64,000 nucleotides of DNA from Faecalimonas sp. (GCA_029264305.1 JARICA010000009.1:140971-204970), one strand, 5' to 3'. Positions 17,588 through 28,375 are shown, counted from the stretch's first letter. A program made the numbers and translations. The notes: generated by a model from the letters alone, not told the origin.

Positions 17588-18320
17588 AAAAAAAGCAAAA
17601 CAACCATATGAAATTACGCGAGTACATAAAAAGATCTATACATTAGAGGAACTTTGTTACTATATTTGTAATTTTCTATATTTAGTAGATGAGACATTGA
17701 TTAATAAAAACTTGTGTAAATGGATTGAGGAAGAATTGGAGAAAGAAAATCTTGCGAAACAATTGAATGATTGTTTGAAGTCAAATAGTTCTATGGAACA
17801 ATTTGTATTATATATTTTACGAGATAGTAATATATATACAGCAAAAGAAATTAGTACTATTGAGGGAAGATTGAATCGATTTAAAAATCAGAAAGAAATC
17901 GAAAAGAAAAAATACAAAGCGGATAGTCTTTTGAAAATTGGAGAAATAGAAGAGGCAATTAGAATTTATCTTTCTCTTTTGCAAGAAAATGATGAATCGG
18001 TATCTTCTCAGTTTTACGGGAAAGTATACGGATGTCTCGGAACTGCCTATGGAAGAATTTTTTTATACCAAGAAGCAAGTGATAGATTTTTGTCAGCATT
18101 TCAAATATGCGAAGAAAAATCTATGTTATATGCATATTTATATTGTTGTCATTGCTATATGGATAATGAAGAATATGAAAAACTTTTAGCGGATAATAAG
18201 ATGTTTAAAGATGCAGATAGATTTCTCGTAGAGAAAGAAGAGGCGAAAAAAGCGCAAATTTGTATTGAAAATCCAAAGAATATACTTGATTCATATAAAC
18301 AGGTATATAAGTTTAACTAA
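17562..18320 (+). CDS. TPR-containing hypothetical protein
   Basis: KADSLLKIGEIEEAIRIYLSLL, GKVYGCLGTAYGRIFLYQEASDRFLSAFQI repeats; ATG behind GGAGG, overlaps upstream gene by 26 nt. Confidence 0.65.
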   Translation: MGSLILCHRKKAKQPYEITRVHKKIYTLEELCYYICNFLYLVDETLINKNLCKWIEEELEKENLAKQLNDCLKSNSSMEQFVLYILRDSNIYTAKEISTIEGRLNRFKNQKEIEKKKYKADSLLKIGEIEEAIRIYLSLLQENDESVSSQFYGKVYGCLGTAYGRIFLYQEASDRFLSAFQICEEKSMLYAYLYCCHCYMDNEEYEKLLADNKMFKDADRFLVEKEEAKKAQICIENPKNILDSYKQVYKFN

Positions 18321-18376
18321 TGAATTTGATTTATAATAAATAATGATAGTCAGGGCATATAAGGCAGGTGGAAAGG

Positions 18377-18405
18377 TTGCATTTCTATTTGCCTTGTATT
18401 ATACT
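18377..18405 (+). promoter_or_regulatory. SigA-type promoter for purC-purB
   Basis: TTGCAT-N17-TATACT. Confidence 0.5.
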
Positions 18406-18452
18406 TTTCGTGTAAACAAGTTAAAAATCAAGAAAAGGATTGGTGTAAACGT

Positions 18453-19160
18453 ATGAAGAAATTAGAGCAGTTATATGAAGGAAAAGCGAAGAAAGTATTT
18501 ATGACAGATGATCCAGATGTTGTTATTGTAGACTACAAGGATGATGCAACTGCTTTTAACGGAGAGAAAAAGGGAACTATTGTGGGAAAAGGTGTTGTAA
18601 ATAACCGTATGACAAACCATGTGTTTAAGTTAATGGAAAAAGAAGGGGTTCCTACACATTTAGTTGAAGAATTAAGTGATCGTGAAACGGCAGTTAAGAA
18701 AGTAGATATTGTTCCGCTTGAAGTTATTGTTCGTAATGTAGCAGCAGGAAGTTTTTCTAAGAGAATGGGTGTAGAAGAAGGAAAAGAACTTCTTTGTCCA
18801 ATCCTTGAATTTAGTTATAAAAATGATGATTTAGGTGATCCATTTATTAATGATGATTATGCTTTGGCACTTGGACTTGCAACACAAGAAGAGATTGATA
18901 CTATTAAAACATATACAAGAAAAGTAAATGAAGTATTGAAAGCATATTTCCTTCAAGCAGATATGAAATTAATCGATTTTAAGATTGAATTTGGTCGTTT
19001 GAAAGATGGTACAATTATTCTTGCAGATGAAATCTCACCAGATACTTGTAGATTATGGGATGTACATACAAATGAAAAATTAGATAAAGATCGTTTCCGT
19101 CGTGATATGGGAAATGTAGAAGAAGCATATAATGAAGTATTTAAACGTTTAGGAATCTAA
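18453..19160 (+). CDS. purC: Phosphoribosylaminoimidazole-succinocarboxamide synthase
   Basis: [31 protein letters not shown]-like and [12 protein letters not shown] motifs. Confidence 0.97.
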   Translation: MKKLEQLYEGKAKKVFMTDDPDVVIVDYKDDATAFNGEKKGTIVGKGVVNNRMTNHVFKLMEKEGVPTHLVEELSDRETAVKKVDIVPLEVIVRNVAAGSFSKRMGVEEGKELLCPILEFSYKNDDLGDPFINDDYALALGLATQEEIDTIKTYTRKVNEVLKAYFLQADMKLIDFKIEFGRLKDGTIILADEISPDTCRLWDVHTNEKLDKDRFRRDMGNVEEAYNEVFKRLGI

Positions 19161-19179
19161 TTTTGAAGGAGATTACAGA

Positions 19180-20613
19180 ATGAGTACACATAGATATCAG
19201 AGCCCATTATCAGAACGTTATGCGAGTAAAGAAATGCAATATATTTTTTCTCCAGATATGAAATTTAAAACATGGAGAAAATTGTGGATTGCACTCGCCG
19301 AAACAGAACGTGAACTTGGATTAAATATTACTGAAGAACAGATCGAAGAATTAAAAGCAAATGTGGATAACATTAACTATGATGTTGCAAAAGAAAGAGA
19401 AAAACTTGTTCGACATGATGTAATGTCACATGTATATGCTTATGGACAACAGTGTCCAAAAGCTAAAGGTATTATACATCTTGGTGCAACTTCGTGTTAT
19501 GTAGGTGATAATACGGATATTATTATCATGGCAGAAGCATTGAAATTAGTGAAGAAAAAATTAGTTAATGTTATTGCGGAACTTGCTAAGTTTGCAGAAC
19601 AATATAAAGAACTTCCTACATTGGCTTTTACGCATTTTCAACCAGCACAACCTACAACAGTTGGGAAAAGGGCAACACTTTGGTTGCAAGAATTTATGCT
19701 TGATTTGGAAGATTTAGATTATGTACTAGCTAATCTTAAATTGTTAGGTTCGAAAGGAACTACAGGAACTCAAGCAAGTTTCCTTGAACTATTTGATGGT
19801 GATCAAGAAATTATTGATAAGATTGATCCGATGATTGCAAAAAAAATGGGATTTGAACAATGCTATGCAGTTTCCGGACAGACATATTCAAGAAAAGTTG
19901 ATACAAGAGTTGTCAATATTCTTGCTGGAATTGCAGCGAGTGCTCATAAAATGTCAAATGATATTCGACTTTTACAACATTTGAAAGAAGTAGAAGAGCC
20001 TTTTGAGAAAACACAAATTGGCTCATCGGCAATGGCATATAAGAGAAATCCAATGAGAAGTGAGCGTATTGCTTCATTGGCACGTTATGTTATGGTAGAT
20101 GCAATGAATCCGGCCATTACATCGGCAACGCAGTGGTTTGAAAGAACTTTAGATGATTCTGCTAATAAACGCTTAAGTGTACCAGAAGGATTTTTGGCAA
20201 TAGATGGAATTTTAGATCTTTGCTTAAATGTTGTAGATGGTCTTGTTGTGTATCCGAAAGTTATTGAAAAACGTTTAATGTCAGAACTTCCATTTATGGC
20301 CACAGAAAATATTATGATGGATGCTGTAAAAGCGGGTGGAGATAGACAAGAACTTCATGAAAGAATTCGTGAGCTTTCAATGGAAGCTGGAAGAAATGTA
20401 AAAGAAAAAGGATTAGATAATAATTTGTTGGAATTAATTGCAGCAGATGCAGCATTTAATTTAACTTTAGAAGATTTACAAAAAACGATGGATCCTTCTA
20501 AATATGTAGGACGTTCAAAAGAACAGGTAGAGGCTTTCTTAAAAAATGTAGTAAATCCTATGTTAGAAGAAAATAAAAATATACTTGGCATGAAAGCTGA
20601 GATTAATGTATAA
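19180..20613 (+). CDS. purB: Adenylosuccinate lyase
   Basis: GSSAMAYKRNPMRSERI signature; HLGATSCYVGDNTD. Confidence 0.97.
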   Translation: MSTHRYQSPLSERYASKEMQYIFSPDMKFKTWRKLWIALAETERELGLNITEEQIEELKANVDNINYDVAKEREKLVRHDVMSHVYAYGQQCPKAKGIIHLGATSCYVGDNTDIIIMAEALKLVKKKLVNVIAELAKFAEQYKELPTLAFTHFQPAQPTTVGKRATLWLQEFMLDLEDLDYVLANLKLLGSKGTTGTQASFLELFDGDQEIIDKIDPMIAKKMGFEQCYAVSGQTYSRKVDTRVVNILAGIAASAHKMSNDIRLLQHLKEVEEPFEKTQIGSSAMAYKRNPMRSERIASLARYVMVDAMNPAITSATQWFERTLDDSANKRLSVPEGFLAIDGILDLCLNVVDGLVVYPKVIEKRLMSELPFMATENIMMDAVKAGGDRQELHERIRELSMEAGRNVKEKGLDNNLLELIAADAAFNLTLEDLQKTMDPSKYVGRSKEQVEAFLKNVVNPMLEENKNILGMKAEINV

Positions 20614-20622
20614 TAGTAAAGT

Positions 20623-20655
20623 AAAAATAGAATGTGCTATGCACATTCTATTTTT
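20623..20655 (+). terminator. Intrinsic terminator
   Basis: AAAAATAGAATGTG-CTAT-GCACATTCTATTTTT. Confidence 0.85.
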
Positions 20656-20696
20656 AAATACATAAAAAGTTTTCATGAATAAGGAGTAGACAGAAG

Positions 20697-21485
20697 ATGA
20701 AAGATGAACAACTAATGGAAACAGCAATGCTAGCAGGCGAAATTATGTTATGTAGTGGAGCGGAAACGTATCGGGTGGAAGATACGATGAGCCATATTTT
20801 AAAGAACGCTGATGCAGAACAGAAAGAAGTGCTAGTGATGATGACAGGGATTATGGCATCTTTAAAAAAGGAAGGACAAAAACCATCTACGCTTATAAAG
20901 AGAGTGACAGATAGGGGAACAAATCTAAATAGAGTTATGCGAGTGAATGAAGTTTCTAGAAAACTCTGTAGTGGAGAGGTCACAGCTGAAGAAGCATATA
21001 AAGAATTAAAGCATATTGCATCAGGGAGATATAAAGAGTTTACGTCGCCTTTATATCATTTTTTTGCTACAGTTATAGCGGTAATCGGATTTACGATGAT
21101 GTTTGGAGGAAAGGTGAATGATATTTGGGCTTCAGCTATAGTTGGTGCTATACTTGGAATTTCAATGGAAGTTGGTAGAAAGTTAGAAGTGCATGATTTT
21201 GTAATGGATGCTATATCATCAATGGTGATCACCGTGTTTTCTGTGCTTCTTAAAGCATATCTTCCTGTTCCCATAAATATGGATACAATTATTATTAGTG
21301 CTATTATGCCACTTGTTCCTGGAGTGGCAATAACAAATGCGGTAAGAGATACTTTGCAAGGTGACTATATTACCGGAGGATCAAGGATGCTAGAAGCATT
21401 CATTAAGGCAGCATCAATAGCGTTAGGAGTAGGGATTGGAATGATGCTATTTGGCAGTAAATTTATTGGGAGGACAGTTTTATGA
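20697..21485 (+). CDS. Threonine/serine exporter family protein (ThrE N-terminal domain, DUF1212)
   Basis: AMLAGEIMLCSGAETYRVEDTM; multi-TM C-terminal half; paired with next ORF. Confidence 0.88.
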   Translation: MKDEQLMETAMLAGEIMLCSGAETYRVEDTMSHILKNADAEQKEVLVMMTGIMASLKKEGQKPSTLIKRVTDRGTNLNRVMRVNEVSRKLCSGEVTAEEAYKELKHIASGRYKEFTSPLYHFFATVIAVIGFTMMFGGKVNDIWASAIVGAILGISMEVGRKLEVHDFVMDAISSMVITVFSVLLKAYLPVPINMDTIIISAIMPLVPGVAITNAVRDTLQGDYITGGSRMLEAFIKAASIALGVGIGMMLFGSKFIGRTVL

Positions 21486-21955
21486 TATTGCAAATTATAG
21501 GAGCATTTATTGCTATTTTTGGATTTTCCATTTTACTTGAAATTCCAAAAAAATATTTAGTACTCGCAGGAATCGTTGCAGCAATCGGATGGTCAATATA
21601 TTTGTTTAGCGATAAAATGGGAACAGGAATAGTGTTCGCGTCTTTCTTTTCAGCATTAACAGTTACGTTGATTTCGCATTTGTTTGCCAGAATGATGAAA
21701 ACTCCTGTTACCATTTTTTTAATTGCAGGAATCATTCCTACTGTACCAGGGGCGGGAATGTATCGCATAGCATACTATATGATTATGGGAAATAGTGAGA
21801 TGTATTCACATTATTTTACGGAAACCTTAAAAATTGCGGGAGTCATTGCACTGGCGATTTTTATTATGGATACTATTTTTAAATTTTTTATGAAAAATGG
21901 AATTAAGCAAAATTCGTTGTCCTATACAAAAAGAAAAATGAATAAAAGAAAATAA
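21482..21955 (+). CDS. Threonine/serine exporter family protein (DUF3815, ThrE C-terminal type)
   Basis: FGFSILLEIPKKYL...IPTVPGAGMYR; 4-nt overlap with previous gene. Confidence 0.85.
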   Translation: MILQIIGAFIAIFGFSILLEIPKKYLVLAGIVAAIGWSIYLFSDKMGTGIVFASFFSALTVTLISHLFARMMKTPVTIFLIAGIIPTVPGAGMYRIAYYMIMGNSEMYSHYFTETLKIAGVIALAIFIMDTIFKFFMKNGIKQNSLSYTKRKMNKRK

Positions 21956-22070
21956 AAAATTGCATAAAATACCTATACAGAACAAAAAACAAAAGAAAAA
22001 TGAAAGAAATGATTGACTAAAAGTCAAAAAGAATATAAAATACTAGTAATAACAAAATAGGAGGTCTGTG

Positions 22071-23360
22071 ATGGTATCGTATAGCGAATTAAGTAAAGAA
22101 GAACTTTTGAATTTGAAAATTCAATTAGAGGAACAATTTTCTGAAGTGAAGGCAAAGGGTCTAAAATTAGATATGTCTCGTGGGAAACCTTCAGCTGCAC
22201 AACTTGACTTGGCAATGGGAATGATGGATGTATTAAATAGTAAGTCTGACTTAAAATGCCAGGAAGGTGTAGATTGTAGAAATTATGGGGTTTTAGACGG
22301 TATTCAGGAAGCAAAACAGTTACTTGCTGATATGATGGAAGTACCAAAAGATAATATTGTCATTTTTGGCAACTCTAGTTTGAATGTGATGTATGATACA
22401 ATTGCACGATCTATGACACATGGAGTGATGGGAAGTACACCTTGGTGTAAGTTAGACAAAGTGAAATTTTTATGTCCTGTTCCAGGGTATGATAGACATT
22501 TTGCAATTACAGAGCATTTTGGAATTGAAATGATTAATATTCCAATGACTGAAAATGGACCAGATATGGATTTGGTTGAAAAACTTGTCAGTGAAGATGA
22601 GGCAATTAAAGGGATTTGGTGTGTTCCGAAATACTCTAATCCACAAGGAATTACTTATTCTGATGAGACAGTGCATCGTTTTGCAAAATTAAAACCAGCA
22701 GCAAAAGATTTTCGAATTTATTGGGATAATGCATATGGAATTCATCATTTATATGAAGACAAGCAGGATTATTTAATTGAAATTTTAATGGAGTGCAAAA
22801 AAGAAGGTAATCCAGATATGGTATATAAATTTTGTTCTACATCAAAAGTGAGTTTTCCAGGGTCGGGTGTATCAGCGATTGCAGCATCGGATGCTAATCT
22901 TGTTGCAATTCGTAAGCAGATGACTATTCAAACAATTGGACATGATAAATTAAATCAATTGCGTCATGCAAGATTTTATAAAGATATTCATGGTATGGTT
23001 GAACATATGAAATTACATGCAGATATTTTAAGACCTAAATTTGAAACAGTTTTAAGTGTTCTTGAAAAAGAATTAGGGGGCCTTGAAATTGGATCATGGC
23101 TCGCACCTAGAGGAGGATATTTTATTTCTTTTGATGCTATGGAAGGGTGTGCAAAAGCAATTGTGAGTAAAGCAAAAGAAGCGGGAGTGATTATGACTCC
23201 AGCAGGAGCTACCTTTCCATATGGGAAAGATCCAAAAGACAGCAATATTCGTATTGCCCCATCTTATCCGACTCCAGATGAATTGAAAATAGCAGCGGAA
23301 ATATTTGTTTTAAGTGTAAAACTTGTAAGTATTGATAAATTGTTAAAAGAAAAGAAATAA
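22071..23360 (+). CDS. Aminotransferase, type Ic aspartate aminotransferase/MocR-like (PF12897 type)
   Basis: LDMSRGKPSAAQLDLA, CPVPGYDRHFAITEHFGIEMI, VPKYSNPQGITYSDE, FCSTSKVSFPGSGVS. Confidence 0.85.
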   Translation: MVSYSELSKEELLNLKIQLEEQFSEVKAKGLKLDMSRGKPSAAQLDLAMGMMDVLNSKSDLKCQEGVDCRNYGVLDGIQEAKQLLADMMEVPKDNIVIFGNSSLNVMYDTIARSMTHGVMGSTPWCKLDKVKFLCPVPGYDRHFAITEHFGIEMINIPMTENGPDMDLVEKLVSEDEAIKGIWCVPKYSNPQGITYSDETVHRFAKLKPAAKDFRIYWDNAYGIHHLYEDKQDYLIEILMECKKEGNPDMVYKFCSTSKVSFPGSGVSAIAASDANLVAIRKQMTIQTIGHDKLNQLRHARFYKDIHGMVEHMKLHADILRPKFETVLSVLEKELGGLEIGSWLAPRGGYFISFDAMEGCAKAIVSKAKEAGVIMTPAGATFPYGKDPKDSNIRIAPSYPTPDELKIAAEIFVLSVKLVSIDKLLKEKK

Positions 23361-23368
23361 ATATGTAT

Positions 23369-23413
23369 ATAAAAAGATAGCAATAAGATGGATACTTATA
23401 GCTATCTTTTTAT
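23369..23413 (+). terminator. Intrinsic terminator
   Basis: AAAAAGATAGC ... GCTATCTTTTTAT. Confidence 0.7.
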
Positions 23414-23441
23414 AGTTGAAAAAGAAGATTGTTAAATAACC

Positions 23442-23470
23442 TTGTCAATTCTCTGCTTCCTATATATAAT
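23442..23470 (+). promoter_or_regulatory. SigA-type promoter for gltX
   Basis: TTGTCA-N17-TATAAT. Confidence 0.65.
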
Positions 23471-23504
23471 AGAAAACAGAGTACATAGAATAGGAGAGTT
23501 GAAA

Positions 23505-24962
23505 ATGAGTAAAGTAAGAACGAGATTTGCACCAAGTCCTACAGGAAGGATGCATGTTGGAAATTTGAGAACAGCATTGTATGCGTATTTAATTGCAAAA
23601 CATGAAGATGGAGATTTTCTTCTTCGTATAGAGGATACAGATCAAGAACGTTATGTAGAGGGTGCAATTGATATTATATATAGAACATTGGAAAAAACAG
23701 GACTTATTCATGATGAAGGTCCAGATAAAGACGGCGGATATGGACCATATGTACAAAGCGAACGTAATGCATCAGGATTGTATTTGAAATATGCAAAACA
23801 GTTAGTAGAGCAAGGAGATGCATATTATTGTTTTTGTGATAAAGAAAGATTGGAATCATTAAAGAGTACAGTCGCAGAAAGTGGGACGGAAATTGTTGTT
23901 TATGACAAACATTGCTTGCATTTGAGTAAAGAAGAAGTAGAAAAGAATCTTGCAGATGGAAAACCTTATGTTATCCGTATCAATATGCCAACGGAAGGAA
24001 CAACAACATTTCATGATGATATTTATGGGGATATTACAGTTCCGAATGAAGAATTAGATGATATGATTTTAATTAAATCCGATGGATTTCCAACATATAA
24101 TTTTGCAAATGTGGTAGATGATCATTTGCAAGGAATTACACATGTTGTACGTGGAAATGAATATTTATCTTCAGCACCTAAATATAATCGTTTATATGAA
24201 GCGTTCGGGTGGGAAGTACCAACATATGTACACTGTCCACTTATTACAGACGAAAGCCATAAAAAATTAAGTAAACGCTGTGGACATTCTTCGTATGAAG
24301 ATTTAGTGGAACAAGGATATTTAACAGAGGCCATTGTAAATTATGTTGCGTTATTAGGATGGAGTCCTACAGATAATCGAGAAATTTTTTCATTAGAAGA
24401 ATTGGTAAAAGCATTTGATTACCATCATATGAGTAAATCTCCAGCAGTATTTGATACTGTAAAATTAAAATGGATGAATGGAGAGTATTTGAAAGCAATG
24501 GATTTTGAAAAATTCTTTGAATTGGCAAAACCATATATTCAAGAGACGGTGACGAAAGATTATGATTTAAAGAAAATTGCAACTCTTGTGAAGACAAGAA
24601 TTGAAATTTTCCCAGATATTAAAGAACATATTGATTTCTTTGAAGAATTACCAGAATATGATATAGCAATGTATACGCATAAAAAGATGAAAACGAATGA
24701 GGAAACTTCTTTGGAAGTATTGAAAGAAATTCTTCCATTGTTTGAAGCACAGGAAGATTATAGTAATGATGCCTTATATGCGGTTTTAAAGAAGTATGTA
24801 GAAGAAAAAGGTTGCAAAAATGGATATGCGATGTGGCCTGTAAGAACAGCTGTATCAGGAAAGCAAAACACTCCAGGTGGTGCGACAGAAATCATGGAAA
24901 TTTTAGGAAAAGAAGAATCATTAAGACGTATTCGAAAAGGTATTGAGTTGCTAAGTAAGTAA
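23505..24962 (+). CDS. gltX: Glutamyl-tRNA synthetase
   Basis: [20 protein letters not shown] (HIGH region) and KKLSKRCG (KMSKS region). Confidence 0.97.
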   Translation: MSKVRTRFAPSPTGRMHVGNLRTALYAYLIAKHEDGDFLLRIEDTDQERYVEGAIDIIYRTLEKTGLIHDEGPDKDGGYGPYVQSERNASGLYLKYAKQLVEQGDAYYCFCDKERLESLKSTVAESGTEIVVYDKHCLHLSKEEVEKNLADGKPYVIRINMPTEGTTTFHDDIYGDITVPNEELDDMILIKSDGFPTYNFANVVDDHLQGITHVVRGNEYLSSAPKYNRLYEAFGWEVPTYVHCPLITDESHKKLSKRCGHSSYEDLVEQGYLTEAIVNYVALLGWSPTDNREIFSLEELVKAFDYHHMSKSPAVFDTVKLKWMNGEYLKAMDFEKFFELAKPYIQETVTKDYDLKKIATLVKTRIEIFPDIKEHIDFFEELPEYDIAMYTHKKMKTNEETSLEVLKEILPLFEAQEDYSNDALYAVLKKYVEEKGCKNGYAMWPVRTAVSGKQNTPGGATEIMEILGKEESLRRIRKGIELLSK

Positions 24963-24971
24963 GGAGAAAGT

Positions 24972-26801
24972 ATGGGATTTAATAAAGCACAAATAGACGC
25001 GATTACACATCATAATGGTCCCATGTTAGTTTTGGCTGGTCCTGGATCAGGAAAAACACTTGTTATTACGAAAAGAATAGAATATTTAATTCAGAAACGA
25101 AAAGTAAGACCAGAAGAAATTCTGGTCATTACTTTTACTAAGGCAGCAACAAATGAAATGCGTGAAAGATTTAAAAAATTAATGCAAGGAAGATATTTTC
25201 CTGTTACTTTTGGAACTTTTCATGGTATTTATTATGGTATATTAAAGTGGGCATATAAACTGTCAGCAGATAATATTTTCTCGGAAGAAGAGAAAACTCG
25301 TCTTTTAAAAGAAATATTAGAACATGTAGAGGTGGAAATAGATGATGAAAATGATTTTTTGGAAGGAATTAAAGGAGAAATAAGTTGTATCAAGAATAAT
25401 CAATTAGATATATCTCGATTTCAATCAGCATACTGTAGACCAAATATATTTAGAGAAATTTATTATACATATGAAAGAGAGCGAAATCGAAGAAAAAAAT
25501 TAGATTTTGACGATATGCTTGTTTTGTGTTATGACTTATTTGTAAAAAGGCCAGATATATTAAAAAAGTGGCAAGAGAAATATAGCTATATATTGATTGA
25601 TGAATTTCAAGATATAAATAAAGTGCAATATGATGTGATTCGTATGCTATCTCTTCCGCAAAACAATTTATTTATTGTTGGAGATGACGATCAATCGATT
25701 TATAAATTTAGAGGGGCAAGACCAGAAATTATGCTCGGTTTTGAAAAAGATTACCCCAATGCAAAAAAAGTGTTATTAGATGTAAATTATCGTTGCACAA
25801 AAGCAATTGTAAATGGTGCAAAAAAAATTATTCAAAAGAATAGAAATAGGTATGTGAAGAATCTTATTACTTCAAATGAACAAGGAGCAGATATTCATAT
25901 ACAAGAAGTGAGGAATCTTTTAGAAGAAAGTCAATATGTGTTAAATGAAATTCGCGAAGAAATGAAGAGAGGAGTTCCAGCTACAGAAATAGCAGTACTA
26001 TTTCGTACCAATATGGAACCGCGTATGTTGGCAGAAACATTTATGGAATATAATCTCCCCTTTCAAATGAAAGAACATCTTCCGAATCTATATGAACATT
26101 TTATTGGAAAAAATTTTTGTGCATATTTAAGAATGGCAGTTGGTAAAAAAGAGAGAAAAGATTTTTTGGAGGTAATGAATCGTCCTATTCGATATATCAG
26201 TCGAAGTAGTGTTGAAAAGGCAGAGGTTTCTTTTGAAAGTTTGAGAAAATTTTACTGTGATAAAGAATGGATGTTAGATAGAATAGATCAATTAGATGTA
26301 GATTTACGTATAATGAAAAATATGACACCATATGCTGCTATTCAATATATTCGTAAAAAAATAGGATATGATGATTTTTTGAAAGATTATGCATATACAA
26401 GAAAAATAAAAGTAGAAGATTTATATGAAATTGCTAACGATATTCAAACAAAAGCAAAAGAATATAAAACAATAGAAGACTGGTTTGCTCATATTGAAAA
26501 ATATACAGAAGAACTAAAAAACAGATCAAAACAAACAGAAAAAAATAAGGATGCAGTTACATTTTTAACTATGCATAGTGCAAAAGGGCTTGAGTTTCAT
26601 ACGGTGTTTATTATTGAAGCCAATGAAGATATATGTCCTTATAAAAAGGCTGAAATTGTGGAAGATATGGAAGAGGAGAGACGTATGTTTTATGTTGCTA
26701 TGACGCGAGCAAAGAAAAAATTATATATTTCATATGTTAGGGAACGGAACGGGAAAGCAATGTTGCCATCACGTTTTGTGAATGATTTACTCTTTGAGTG
26801 A
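24972..26801 (+). CDS. UvrD/Rep-family ATP-dependent DNA helicase (PcrA-like)
   Basis: VLAGPGSGKTLVITKRI, DEFQDINKVQ, GDDDQSIYKFRGA, LTMHSAKGLEF, MTRAKKKLYIS. Confidence 0.93.
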   Translation: MGFNKAQIDAITHHNGPMLVLAGPGSGKTLVITKRIEYLIQKRKVRPEEILVITFTKAATNEMRERFKKLMQGRYFPVTFGTFHGIYYGILKWAYKLSADNIFSEEEKTRLLKEILEHVEVEIDDENDFLEGIKGEISCIKNNQLDISRFQSAYCRPNIFREIYYTYERERNRRKKLDFDDMLVLCYDLFVKRPDILKKWQEKYSYILIDEFQDINKVQYDVIRMLSLPQNNLFIVGDDDQSIYKFRGARPEIMLGFEKDYPNAKKVLLDVNYRCTKAIVNGAKKIIQKNRNRYVKNLITSNEQGADIHIQEVRNLLEESQYVLNEIREEMKRGVPATEIAVLFRTNMEPRMLAETFMEYNLPFQMKEHLPNLYEHFIGKNFCAYLRMAVGKKERKDFLEVMNRPIRYISRSSVEKAEVSFESLRKFYCDKEWMLDRIDQLDVDLRIMKNMTPYAAIQYIRKKIGYDDFLKDYAYTRKIKVEDLYEIANDIQTKAKEYKTIEDWFAHIEKYTEELKNRSKQTEKNKDAVTFLTMHSAKGLEFHTVFIIEANEDICPYKKAEIVEDMEEERRMFYVAMTRAKKKLYISYVRERNGKAMLPSRFVNDLLFE

Positions 26802-26845
26802 TTTTATTAAGTTTTGAAAATTAAGTTTGTTTTTTGCTAAAAAGA

Positions 26846-26888
26846 TAGGGAGAAGTGTTAAAAATTAATCACTTCTCCCTGGCTTTTT
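26846..26888. terminator. Intrinsic terminator
   Basis: AGGGAGAAGTG-ttaaaaattaat-CACTTCTCCCT then GGCTTTTT. Confidence 0.75.
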
Positions 26889-26905
26889 AAAACCTCTAAA
26901 AACAA

Positions 26906-27238
26906 TTACTCTTCGTCAGACAATTCTTCGAATTCTTGAGCATCTAACCATTCATCAAATGCATCGGCAGCGATTTCATATTCATCATCATCCTCGATGT
27001 TATCTAATGTAGGTTCTCCATCTACTTCTGCATAACGGTAAAGATATACGTCGCCTTCTTCATTTTCTCCATCTTCATCAATAGGAAGAAGAGCAATGTA
27101 TTCCTTTCCGCCTGCCTCGTAAATTGTTAATACGACACATTCTACTTCTTCGTCGTTGTCTAATGTTAATGTTACAGTTACTTCTTCATCGTGGCAATTA
27201 CAATCATTTTGTCCACAGTTACAATTATGTTCGCTCAT
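26906..27238 (-). CDS. DUF1292 domain-containing protein with Cys/His-rich N-terminus
   Basis: MSEHNCNCGQNDCNCHDEE then acidic DUF1292-type domain; ATG 27238 behind AAAGGAGATAAAA. Confidence 0.85.
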   Translation of the reverse strand: MSEHNCNCGQNDCNCHDEEVTVTLTLDNDEEVECVVLTIYEAGGKEYIALLPIDEDGENEEGDVYLYRYAEVDGEPTLDNIEDDDEYEIAADAFDEWLDAQEFEELSDEE

Positions 27239-27385
27239 ATTTTTATCTCCTTTATAATTTGATATAATCACTCTAACAGAATGAGCAAAGAATTGCAAGG
27301 ATAAAAACTATTGACAACACATCAAAAAGAGATAAAATAAAATAATAGAAATGGAAGAAAACTGTAAAAGAAAGGGATAACAGTT

Positions 27386-28375
27386 ATGAATATAAAAAAA
27401 ATTAAGTTAATTTTATTGGTAGTTATGTGTGTTTTTGCGCTTGCAGGATGTAAGAAAAATGTAGGAGCAGAGGAAGATAACCCAGTTAAGTCGGAAAAAG
27501 AAGAAACGCAAGTTACATATAAGTTTGGTTTTTCGTGTGTGGCCAAAGATAATCCGTATTATATTACATTAGCAAATGCTATCTGGGAAAGTCTTCAGGA
27601 AGGCGGACATACAGTAATAGGAATGAATAAGGATACCCACTTAAGTTCTGCTGAACAGATAGAACAGATTAATGAAATGATACAACAAGGAATAGATGCT
27701 ATTTTTCTTGCACCTGTGGATTGGAAAGAGATTACGCCAGCATTGGAAGCTTTGAAGAAGGCTAATGTAAAGATTATTAATATAGACACAAAAGTGGAAA
27801 AACTAGATTATGTGGATGCTTATATTGGATCTGATAATAAGAATGCAGGAACAGTTTGTGGAAAAGATTTAGTTGAACAATGCAAGAATGGCGGTAAAAT
27901 TGTTATTTTAGAATGTCCTACAATGAATTCGATTAATGAAAGAATTACTGGATTTGAAGAAGCTATAGTAGGGAGTCCTTTTGAGGTTGTAGCAAGAAAA
28001 AATGTTAAAGGTGATTTGACACTTGCGAGAGAAGAAACAAAAAAAATTTTAGAAAAGAACAACGATATTACTGCGATAATGTGTGGAAATGATCCTTCAG
28101 CAATAGGAGCTTATATTGCTGCAAATGAACTTGGAATAAAAGATATTAAGATTTATGGAGTGGATGGTTCACCAGAATTGAAAAAAGAATTAGAAAAGCC
28201 AAACACACTCATTGCCGGAACAGCAGCACAATCACCTATTAATTTAGGCAAAACAGCAGTAAAAGTTGCTTTAAATATGTTGAATGGTGAAGAGTATGAG
28301 GAAGAAACATTTTTGGATACATATTTGATTACGAAAGAAAATATTGAAATGTATGGAACGGATGGTTGGCAATAG
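27386..28375 (+). CDS. Sugar ABC transporter substrate-binding lipoprotein (RbsB-like)
   Basis: Lipobox LAGC; periplasmic-binding-protein fold sequence GFSCVAKDNPYYITLANAIWE...IIQQGIDAIFLAPVDW...GVDGSPELK. Confidence 0.88.
   Translation: MNIKKIKLILLVVMCVFALAGCKKNVGAEEDNPVKSEKEETQVTYKFGFSCVAKDNPYYITLANAIWESLQEGGHTVIGMNKDTHLSSAEQIEQINEMIQQGIDAIFLAPVDWKEITPALEALKKANVKIINIDTKVEKLDYVDAYIGSDNKNAGTVCGKDLVEQCKNGGKIVILECPTMNSINERITGFEEAIVGSPFEVVARKNVKGDLTLAREETKKILEKNNDITAIMCGNDPSAIGAYIAANELGIKDIKIYGVDGSPELKKELEKPNTLIAGTAAQSPINLGKTAVKVALNMLNGEEYEEETFLDTYLITKENIEMYGTDGWQ

Noticed and set aside
18321-18452. Possible purine or PRPP riboswitch before purC
   Set aside because: Only an imperfect AAGGCA...TGCCTT stem overlapping a plausible promoter is visible; conserved aptamer motifs were not seen.
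23361-23504. T-box leader before gltX (and before trpS at 32577-32597)
   Set aside because: No T-box core (AGGGTGGnACCGCG-like) is present; gltX has a short ordinary promoter leader and trpS is only 20 bp from the upstream gene.
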